Origin: Enterobacter hormaechei subsp. hoffmannii
Lineage (GTDB): Bacteria > Pseudomonadota > Gammaproteobacteria > Enterobacterales > Enterobacteriaceae
Assembly: GCF_001729745.1 (NCBI RefSeq)
Contig: NZ_CP017186.1
Location: 310,001 to 374,000 of the forward strand
DNA: 64,000 bases
Reading direction: 5' to 3'
Positions 57,547 through 64,000 of this stretch are shown here, one piece after another (position 1 is the stretch's first letter; each line of letters begins with the position of its first letter). Below the pieces are notes generated by a model, which worked only from the letters and a program-made list of their open reading frames with translations, made no database searches and had not been told where the DNA came from. The translations under genes were made by a program, and so were the position numbers.

Positions 57547-59901
57547 ATGCACACACAGACCATATTTGAATTAAGCCAGGAAGCCGAACGTTTGTTACAG
57601 CTGGCTCTGAACAATCTTGATTCATTAAAATCAATGCCGATTGCAAAGCTGGATAGCACAGCCGCTGCCATGAGCGGCGTTAATAACAACGTTTTGCCAT
57701 TACATTTTAGCGCGCGGGGTGTCGACGCTCAGCAGGCGTTGCTGAATAACGAATTACGCAAAATAACCCGCCTCGAAATGGTGCTGGCGATTGTGGGTAC
57801 CATGAAAGCGGGAAAATCGACCACCATTAATGCGATTGTGGGCACGGAAGTGCTGCCGAACCGCAATCGTCCGATGACGGCGCTGCCCACGCTGATCCGC
57901 CATACGCCGGGCCAGAAGGAGCCGGTGCTGCATTTTTTGCACGTTGCGCCCATTGATACCCTGATTTCCCAGTTGCAGACGAAATTGTGCGATAAAGATC
58001 GCGGCAAGCTGGCGCGGCGTCTGGAAATCGACAAGGACATGAATACGCTGCTGGAGCGCATCGAAAGAGGTGAGGCGTTTGGAAAACATCACCTGGGCGC
58101 GGAGCCCATCTTTCATTGTCTGAAAAGCCTGAACGATCTGGTGCGGCTTTCGCAGGCGCTGGGCGTGGAGTTTCCTTTTTCTGAGTACGCCGCGATTGAA
58201 CATATTCCGGTGATTGAGGTGGAATTTGTGCACCTCGCCGGTCTGGATGCGCACCTGGGGCAACTGACGCTGCTCGACACGCCGGGGCCGAACGAGGCCG
58301 GTCAGCCGCACCTGCAAAAAATGCTCAGCGAGCAGCTGGCGCGCGCCTCCGCCGTGCTGGCGGTGATGGACTATACCCAGCTTAAATCCATTTCCGACGC
58401 CGAGGTTCGTCAGGCAATTTCGGCGGCGGGGAAATCCGTGCCGCTTTACGCCCTGGTCAACAAATTCGATCAGAAAGATCGTAACAGCGACGATGAAGAG
58501 CAGGTACGGGCGATGATTTCCGGCACGCTGATGAAAGGGAATATTTCTCCGGGACAAATTTATCCGGTCTCTTCCATGTGGGCCTACCTGGCAAACCGCG
58601 CCCGCTATGAGATGAACACCCATGGGCGGCTTCCCGATCATCAGGATCAGCGTTGGGTGCAGGATTTTGCCGAGGCCGCGCTGGGCCGCCGCTGGCGTAC
58701 GGCCGATCTCGACGATAGTGACCATATTCGCCATGCGGCGGATCTGCTGTGGGAGGATTCGCTGTTCGAACAGCCCATCCGCAAGCTGATTTACGCGGCT
58801 TACGCCAACGCCTCGCTGTTCGCCCTGCGGTCGGCATCGCATAAGCTGCTGAACTATGCGCAAAATGCCAGAGAATACCTGGATTTTCGCCATCAGGGAC
58901 TGACGGTCGCCTTTGATGAGCTGGAGCGGAATATTAAGCGCCTGGAAGAGTACATGGCGATGCTGCGTCAGCGGCAGAGCGTAGTGAGCGATGAGGTCCA
59001 GCATGAAGTTGAAGAGGCGCTCAACGCAGCGGATACATTTCTGCTTAGTCAGAAAGGCGAACTTCACCAGGCGCTGGACGACATGTTTAGCCGCCCGTTA
59101 ATTCTTGATTTAGCCGGGCGCGAGCCATCCAGCATGCGTACAGACGACACGGATGGGAACCAGCAACTGGTGCTTGACGATGAAGGGCAGGCACAGATTG
59201 TCCTGAGCAAGATCCGATCGTCATGCGAGCAGATTTTGCTGAATGCGCAGAGCAGAATTAGCCGGGAGCTGGCGTTACGCTTCGATCAGCTGGAGTCTAC
59301 GCTCGCCCGATCGTTGAATGAGGCGATGCGCCCCATCGAGATGCAAATTAAGGAACAGCTCAGTCATGCCGGCTTTCGGGCGCGGATTAGCTTTCCGGCG
59401 TTTCAGGCAAACCAGCTTAACTTCAATACGCGCGGCTTATTTAATGATGCCATTGTGCAGGACACCCCTCCCGCCAGTCAGCCTGCAGGGGCGGGCAGCG
59501 TACGTAATACCGTCTCGCGCTGGCTCAATCATCCCGGCTGGGGCTGGGAAGCGTATGTGGAGACGCGCACCCGATATGTCATCGATATCGCCCAGCTTCA
59601 TGGCAAATTTACGCAGCATACCGATCAGTTTTGCGATCAAATACGTAAAGCTTTGGCCGCGCAGGTCGATGTCTCTGTTACGGCAGGTATGGCAACGTTC
59701 TTTGCAGAGTTTTCGTTGTGCCTGACCGGGTTACAGGAAAGCTTGCGTGATAGCCTTGCCGTGCGGCAGCAGAATGAGCATTCAACCCGGGCGCTTAGCC
59801 AGTTGTTGAAGCAAAGTATGACCACAGCGGCGTGGATTCAGGAAGATACCCGACTGTTACGCGATGATATTCAAACCTTATTCGCGGCAGAGCAACCATG
59901 A
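57547..59901 (+). CDS. crfC: Clamp-binding dynamin-like GTPase CrfC
   Basis: 784 residues, about 40 longer than E. coli CrfC (742). G1 motif GTMKAGKSTTINAIVG lies near residues 84-99; LLDTPGPNEAGQPHLQ (G3) and LVNKFDQKDRN (G4) follow. The N-terminal QEAERLLQLALNNLD region is kept; E. coli CrfC has a short clamp-binding motif there. In E. coli it tethers replication clamps and helps equal nucleoid positioning. It overlaps yjcZ by ATGA. Confidence 0.94.
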   Translation: MHTQTIFELSQEAERLLQLALNNLDSLKSMPIAKLDSTAAAMSGVNNNVLPLHFSARGVDAQQALLNNELRKITRLEMVLAIVGTMKAGKSTTINAIVGTEVLPNRNRPMTALPTLIRHTPGQKEPVLHFLHVAPIDTLISQLQTKLCDKDRGKLARRLEIDKDMNTLLERIERGEAFGKHHLGAEPIFHCLKSLNDLVRLSQALGVEFPFSEYAAIEHIPVIEVEFVHLAGLDAHLGQLTLLDTPGPNEAGQPHLQKMLSEQLARASAVLAVMDYTQLKSISDAEVRQAISAAGKSVPLYALVNKFDQKDRNSDDEEQVRAMISGTLMKGNISPGQIYPVSSMWAYLANRARYEMNTHGRLPDHQDQRWVQDFAEAALGRRWRTADLDDSDHIRHAADLLWEDSLFEQPIRKLIYAAYANASLFALRSASHKLLNYAQNAREYLDFRHQGLTVAFDELERNIKRLEEYMAMLRQRQSVVSDEVQHEVEEALNAADTFLLSQKGELHQALDDMFSRPLILDLAGREPSSMRTDDTDGNQQLVLDDEGQAQIVLSKIRSSCEQILLNAQSRISRELALRFDQLESTLARSLNEAMRPIEMQIKEQLSHAGFRARISFPAFQANQLNFNTRGLFNDAIVQDTPPASQPAGAGSVRNTVSRWLNHPGWGWEAYVETRTRYVIDIAQLHGKFTQHTDQFCDQIRKALAAQVDVSVTAGMATFFAEFSLCLTGLQESLRDSLAVRQQNEHSTRALSQLLKQSMTTAAWIQEDTRLLRDDIQTLFAAEQP

Positions 59902-60776
59902 CAACACAGCTACTGGACGGTCCCGGGCGGACGCTGGAGTGTATTCATCCAAAATTTATGGTCGATTTGGTCCAGGGGGCGGATGCTGCTCGTCACACCC
60001 TCCTGGGGCCACAGCAACTGCAATTTCGTGAGCGTTTGACGCAGGAGATCGTTACGCAGACCCGGTTGCGGCCATGGGCAATGGCGGGAATGCTCAACGA
60101 AAATGCAGCACTGCGGCTGGGTCTGGCGGAGAAACTGGCCGGTATGCTCGACCCCGGACACCTGGCGCTGACCCGCATGTCCGACAAGCTGGTAGCCCTG
60201 CGCCAGCAGGTTAATCCACGCCTCCCTCAACCTTCCGGATTGTTGCAACAGTACGAGGCGCTCTCCGCACATTTCAACCAGCGTGCCGCCTATAAAGAGA
60301 AAGCGCTCGCGCAGCGCGGCCTTACGGTTCAGGCGGGTGAGCACAGCGAGCAAATTTTTACCCGCTGGCGAGCCGGGCAGTATGACGGCTGGTCGCTGGC
60401 TGGCCGCTGCTTTATCGTGCTGGAAGAGTTGCGCTGGGGCGCGTTTGGCGATGCCTGTCGTCTGGCGAATAGTGATGTGGCGGCCATGCTGAAAGATAAC
60501 CTGCGCAGCATGGCCGCAAACTATCTGGCACAGGGGATTAACGCTTCTCCCACCACCCGGCATTTTTACCATCAGTGGCTGACGACGCCCGCTTCTCCTG
60601 GTCTGATGGATTATAAAGATATGCTTGGCTGGCTGGGGGACTGGTGTCAGGCGGATAAACATCCGGTGAGCTGGTCAGTGACGCAGAGCTGGCAAACGGT
60701 CGCGCTGGGTATGCCGAGACTCTGTTCGGCAAAACGACTGGTGGATGGCATGGTGGAAGAGATATTTAGTGCGTGA
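59898..60776 (+). CDS. yjcZ: YjcZ, partner gene of crfC
   Basis: 292 residues, same length as E. coli YjcZ. Conserved ECIHPKFMVDLVQGADAARH, RPWAMAGMLNENAALRLGL and SLAGRCFIVLEELRWGAFGDACRLAN. No known catalytic motif. In E. coli yjcZ overexpression has been linked to motility suppression of a c-di-GMP phosphodiesterase mutant. Translationally coupled to crfC. Confidence 0.92.
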   Translation: MTTQLLDGPGRTLECIHPKFMVDLVQGADAARHTLLGPQQLQFRERLTQEIVTQTRLRPWAMAGMLNENAALRLGLAEKLAGMLDPGHLALTRMSDKLVALRQQVNPRLPQPSGLLQQYEALSAHFNQRAAYKEKALAQRGLTVQAGEHSEQIFTRWRAGQYDGWSLAGRCFIVLEELRWGAFGDACRLANSDVAAMLKDNLRSMAANYLAQGINASPTTRHFYHQWLTTPASPGLMDYKDMLGWLGDWCQADKHPVSWSVTQSWQTVALGMPRLCSAKRLVDGMVEEIFSA

Positions 60777-60778
60777 TT

Positions 60779-60802
60779 GCCCCCTCTTTTTAAGGAGGGG
60801 GC
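60779..60802. terminator. Hairpin between yjcZ and kdgT
   Basis: Eight-base stem GCCCCCTC / GAGGGGGC with a short loop, between convergent genes. There is no clear U-run on either strand, so termination strength is uncertain. Confidence 0.55.
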
Positions 60803-60809
60803 GAACGGC

Positions 60810-61805
60810 TTAGTGGTGCATTTCTACCGCTTTCGGCTCTGCCTGGGTCTCCGGAACCTGTCCAAAACGTCTGGCGTACAGCGCCGTGATGATCGGGACC
60901 AGAATCGCCGTCACAATCACGCTGGCGGCAACCAGGGCCGTGGCGGAAGCCGCCACCGGTTCAAAGGCCGGGTTAATCTGGGCGATAATCACCGGGTTAG
61001 CTACCGCAGCGCCTGCGGCCGACGAGGCGGCCACACCTGCGGTTCCGTTACCGCCCCCAATGACGCGGTCTGCAATAATTAGCGGGATACCCGTGATGAC
61101 GATGACGGCAACACCCAGCACAATACCCAGCAGGCCGGTTTCCAGAATCACGTTCAGATTGATGGTATTGCCCAACGCGAAGCCGAAGAACGGGATCAGT
61201 ACCGGGGTGGCTTTGCTGAAGAAATCGCGCAGATCGTGATCGAGGTTGCCTAGCGCAAAACCAATCAGGAACGGCAGGATCGCCCCGACAAAATGGTGGG
61301 GTTCAAAGGAGGCAAGGCCGGCAGAACCCAGAATCAGCATGGTCATCAGCGGACCCGACTCCAGGGACATCAGCACGAACGCGCCTGATTCTTCTTTGGT
61401 GCCATATTGATTCATCAGGCTGGCATAGAGACCGCCGTTGGTCATATCCATTGCTGAAACAATGGCCAGAACGGATAATCCGGCGAAGAATCCGGTCTGT
61501 ATGCCATTCTCCGGAATGAACATCGCGCAGATCATGGCAACGACCCAGGCGACCGCAATTTTAGTAATGACCAGCGTCCCTGATTTACGTAATACCGTAC
61601 CAGTTGCACGTAAATTAATAGATGCGCCGATGCAAAAGAACCAGACTGCCAGAATCGGCACCGTTCCGGTGATCATACCTTTTGTAAAACCGCCAAAATA
61701 AGCACCGGTATTCGGGGCCAGCGTATTTAATATCGCGCCAAGTACCAGCGGGACCAGCATCATCCCGCCCGGGATGCGTTCTATTGTTGCTTTAATCTTC
61801 ATCAT
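60810..61805 (-). CDS. kdgT: 2-keto-3-deoxygluconate permease KdgT
   Basis: 331 residues with about ten membrane segments (E. coli 327). Motifs shared with Kdg[79 protein letters not shown] and [25 protein letters not shown]. It imports KDG from pectin or hexuronate breakdown. Start may be either of two adjacent ATGs (61805 or 61802). A KdgR-like operator lies about 205 bp upstream. Confidence 0.94.
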   Translation of the reverse strand: MMKIKATIERIPGGMMLVPLVLGAILNTLAPNTGAYFGGFTKGMITGTVPILAVWFFCIGASINLRATGTVLRKSGTLVITKIAVAWVVAMICAMFIPENGIQTGFFAGLSVLAIVSAMDMTNGGLYASLMNQYGTKEESGAFVLMSLESGPLMTMLILGSAGLASFEPHHFVGAILPFLIGFALGNLDHDLRDFFSKATPVLIPFFGFALGNTINLNVILETGLLGIVLGVAVIVITGIPLIIADRVIGGGNGTAGVAASSAAGAAVANPVIIAQINPAFEPVAASATALVAASVIVTAILVPIITALYARRFGQVPETQAEPKAVEMHH

Positions 61806-62010
61806 TAACCCTCACATCTCGCCCGCGTGGCTGGCGGAAATCTCAAAAAATAGATCAACAAATTCAAATGATTGCCTTTCTTGAAGACCAATCGATTCGT
61901 TACTTATGCTGTAAAGCGAAATTCAGGTGCTTAGCATTCCTTCATTTGAAAGCCGCTGGGATATTGTGTTCGGGTTTATCATGCGATCTTTGGAATTGCG
62001 ATTCAATGAA

Positions 62011-62030
62011 AATAAAACACTGTTTTAGTT
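62011..62030. promoter_or_regulatory. KdgR-like operator
   Basis: AATAAAACACTGTTTTAGTT is a near-perfect inverted repeat matching the KdgR consensus (AATRAAAYRNTGTTTYATT type). It fits repression of kdgT by KdgR. Confidence 0.65.
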
Positions 62031-62237
62031 ATCTGCGTCACATATTGAATGTAAACAGGAATGCCCGCTGTTAATAATTAAATTTTGTGTAAATTCGATG
62101 TGAAGAAATGTGATTGTTTTTTGTTTTAAGAGGAATAATAACGGGTGTTAAGATGTGCTTGATAAAGGGGGTGAGAATGACCTTATTTATCGTGAATTGA
62201 CAAAACCTGAAGCCAACTTACGAACCGGAAAAATATA

Positions 62238-62253
62238 TGTGAAGTTGATCACA
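62238..62253 (+). promoter_or_regulatory. CRP site of proP promoter P1
   Basis: TGTGAAGTTGATCACA fits TGTGA-N6-TCACA exactly and matches the E. coli proP P1 CRP site as recalled, with the adjacent GGTAGGGTAAAAAGG promoter sequence also conserved. Confidence 0.85.
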
Positions 62254-62448
62254 TATATAAACGCTGGTAGGGTAAAAAGGTCTTTAACTGCCCAGACAGG
62301 CGTCAACAGGTTCGGTTGTATTGAGGTAAAACGTCAATGTAAGTAAACCTGCTACGCTTGAATAAGGAGATTCGCATGGAGCGGATCTCTGGTTCACAGC
62401 TTGCAAATGCGCTGTGAAACGGACGGGGCTGAGTCTACGAGGAAAGCT

Positions 62449-63951
62449 ATGCTTAGAAGGAAAAAAGTAAAACCCATCACGCTGCGCGATGTCACCATTA
62501 TTGATGATGCGAAACTGCGCAAAGCGATTACGGCGGCCTCGCTCGGTAATGCGATGGAGTGGTTCGATTTTGGTGTCTACGGCTTTGTTGCCTATGCGCT
62601 TGGTAAAGTGTTCTTCCCCGGTGCCGATCCCAGCTTGCAGATGATTGCCGCGCTGGGTACGTTCTCTGTTCCCTTCCTTATTCGCCCTCTCGGTGGCCTG
62701 TTCTTCGGCATGCTGGGTGATAAATATGGTCGCCAGAAGATCCTGGCTATTACTATTGTCATCATGTCGATAAGTACATTCTGTATCGGCCTTATTCCGT
62801 CCTATGCGACCATTGGTATATGGGCACCGATCCTGCTGTTGATCTGTAAGATGGCGCAGGGCTTCTCCGTTGGCGGCGAATATACCGGTGCATCGATTTT
62901 TGTCGCTGAGTATTCTCCGGATCGAAAACGCGGCTTTATGGGCAGCTGGCTCGACTTTGGTTCGATTGCCGGGTTTGTCATGGGCGCGGGAGTTGTGGTT
63001 CTGATTTCAACCGTAGTGGGTGAAGAGAACTTCCTCGACTGGGGCTGGCGTATTCCGTTCTTCCTGGCGCTGCCGCTTGGCATCATCGGTCTTTACCTGC
63101 GTCACGCCCTGGAAGAGACGCCTGCGTTCCAGCAGCACGTTGAAAAGCTGGAACAGGGCGACCGTGAAGGGTTGCAGGATGGCCCGAAAGTGTCGTTCAA
63201 GGAGATTGCGACCAAACACTGGCGCAGCCTGCTGACCTGTATCGGTCTGGTGATTTCCACCAACGTGACCTATTACATGCTGCTGACCTACATGCCGAGC
63301 TATCTGTCGCATAACCTGCACTACTCGGAAGACCACGGTGTGCTGATTATTATCGCCATCATGGTAGGCATGCTGTTCGTGCAGCCGATTATGGGCCTGC
63401 TGAGCGATCGCTTTGGCCGTAAGCCATTCATTATTCTCGGTAGCGTCGCGCTGTTCGCGCTGGCAATCCCGGCCTTTATTCTGATTAACAGCAATGTGCT
63501 GGGGCTGATTTTCGCCGGTCTGCTGATGCTGGCGGTGATCCTCAACTGCTTTATCGGGGTGATGGCTTCTACGCTACCGGCAATGTTCCCGACGCATATT
63601 CGCTACAGTGCGCTGGCGGCAGCCTTTAATATCTCCGTTCTGATTGCGGGCCTGACGCCGACGCTTGCTGCTTCACTGGTGGAGAGCACGCAGAACCTGA
63701 TGATGCCTGCTTACTATCTGATGGTTATTGCGGTGATTGGCCTGATTACCGGTATTACTATGAAGGAGACGGCGAACCGTCCACTGAAAGGGGCAACGCC
63801 TGCGGCGTCCGATATTCAGGAAGCGAAGGAGATCCTGCGCGAGCACTACGATAACGTAGAGCAGAAGATTGAAGATATTGACGCAGAGATTGAAGAGCTT
63901 CAGAAAAAACGTTCTCGCCTGGTTGACCAGCATCCGCGAATTAACGAGTGA
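62449..63951 (+). CDS. proP: Proline/glycine betaine:proton symporter ProP
   Basis: 500 residues (E. coli 500). MFS transporter with 12 membrane segments; MFS loop motif GMLGDKYGRQKIL near 100 and LSDRFGRKPF. The C-terminal coiled coil (about 455-500, VEQKIEDIDAEIEELQKKRSRLVDQH) tunes osmotic activation. Start ATG 62449 after GAGGAAAGCT gives MLRRKKVKPITLRDV; the upstream in-frame ATG is not conserved. Takes up proline, betaine and ectoine during osmotic upshift. Confidence 0.97.
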   Translation: MLRRKKVKPITLRDVTIIDDAKLRKAITAASLGNAMEWFDFGVYGFVAYALGKVFFPGADPSLQMIAALGTFSVPFLIRPLGGLFFGMLGDKYGRQKILAITIVIMSISTFCIGLIPSYATIGIWAPILLLICKMAQGFSVGGEYTGASIFVAEYSPDRKRGFMGSWLDFGSIAGFVMGAGVVVLISTVVGEENFLDWGWRIPFFLALPLGIIGLYLRHALEETPAFQQHVEKLEQGDREGLQDGPKVSFKEIATKHWRSLLTCIGLVISTNVTYYMLLTYMPSYLSHNLHYSEDHGVLIIIAIMVGMLFVQPIMGLLSDRFGRKPFIILGSVALFALAIPAFILINSNVLGLIFAGLLMLAVILNCFIGVMASTLPAMFPTHIRYSALAAAFNISVLIAGLTPTLAASLVESTQNLMMPAYYLMVIAVIGLITGITMKETANRPLKGATPAASDIQEAKEILREHYDNVEQKIEDIDAEIEELQKKRSRLVDQHPRINE

Positions 63952-63952
63952 T

Positions 63953-63978
63953 AAAAAACCCGCCGCTGGCGGGTTTTC
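63953..63978 (+). terminator. Terminator after proP
   Basis: Stem AACCCGCC / GGCGGGTT with an A-run before and TTTTCTTTT after. Confidence 0.88.
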
Positions 63979-64000
63979 TTTTATTAGCATCCTGCGGCGA

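Larger units (their letters stand above)
61806..62448. other. kdgT/proP divergent control region
   Basis: 643 bases holding the KdgR-like operator (62011-62030) and the proP CRP site (62238-62253). Short open frames here have no ribosome sites or recognisable homologues. The kdgT leader would be about 200 bases if its promoter is next to the operator. Confidence 0.6.

Noticed and set aside
57754..59067. 437-codon minus-strand frame opposite crfC
   Set aside because: The plus strand has intact GTPase motifs; the antisense frame has no recognisable features.
61868..62346. Two small plus-strand frames between kdgT and proP
   Set aside because: No ribosome sites or conservation; the second overlaps the proP CRP site and promoter.

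Overview
The window is chromosomal DNA from an Enterobacteriaceae member, most like the Enterobacter / Lelliottia / Leclercia group. Gene order follows the E. coli 91-93 min region closely (dusA-pspG-qor-dnaB-alr-tyrB-aphA-yjbQR-uvrA-ssb-yjcB-pdeC-soxSR-ghxP-yjcE-actP-yjcH-acs-gltP-yjcO-fdhF-...-yjdP-phn-crfC-yjcZ-kdgT-proP). Most proteins are near-identical to E. coli ones recalled from memory. The differences lie between these core genes. No rRNA, tRNA, CRISPR array, prophage or complete insertion sequence was seen.

Layout. 1-7.7 kb: the 3' part of dusA, pspG with a sigma-54 promoter, qor, dnaB, alr, an inserted pnuC/nadR-like nicotinamide-riboside salvage pair, and tyrB. 7.7-8.4 kb: a 428-bp MITE-like insertion inside a REP-like palindrome. 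8.4-23 kb: aphA, yjbQ, yjbR, uvrA/ssb with a LexA box, yjcB, an added PAS-GGDEF gene next to the EAL gene pdeC, soxS/soxR with the SoxR operator, a probable SraL sRNA, a GST, ghxP with PurR-like boxes, and yjcE. 23.0-23.5 kb: a second copy of the MITE-like element in inverted orientation. 23.5-35 kb: a lysR/cidA/cidB set, acs-yjcH-actP, gltP (the nrf operon that lies here in E. coli is absent), yjcO, a Hok-family type I toxin locus, and fdhF with an in-frame selenocysteine UGA. 35-44.5 kb: a sugar catabolic operon (ribose-type ABC importer, D-lyxose/D-mannose-type isomerase, class II aldolase, PfkB kinase) bracketed by an OmpR-type response regulator and a hybrid histidine kinase. 44.5-57 kb: yjdP, the complete phnCDEFGHIJKLMNOP C-P lyase operon (interrupted by a five-unit, 50-bp REP array between phnL and phnK), phnB and yjdM. 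57-64 kb: crfC-yjcZ, kdgT with a KdgR-like operator, and proP with its CRP site.

Working together. The phn genes form a complete phosphonate uptake and degradation pathway. The 35-44 kb cluster looks like a complete sense-import-isomerise-phosphorylate-cleave module for a pentose or hexose. acs-yjcH-actP scavenge acetate. pnuC and the nadR-like gene import nicotinamide riboside and convert it to NAD. The GGDEF gene and pdeC form an adjacent pair for making and degrading c-di-GMP.

The strongest candidate for something undescribed is the pair of 427-428 bp elements at 7768-8195 and 23022-23448. They have 14-bp terminal inverted repeats and no plausible gene. Copy A has a perfect 9-bp target duplication in the tip of a REP-like hairpin. 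An unoccupied version of the same target is present at about 54012. All calls come from reading the sequence and recalled family knowledge; no database search was run.
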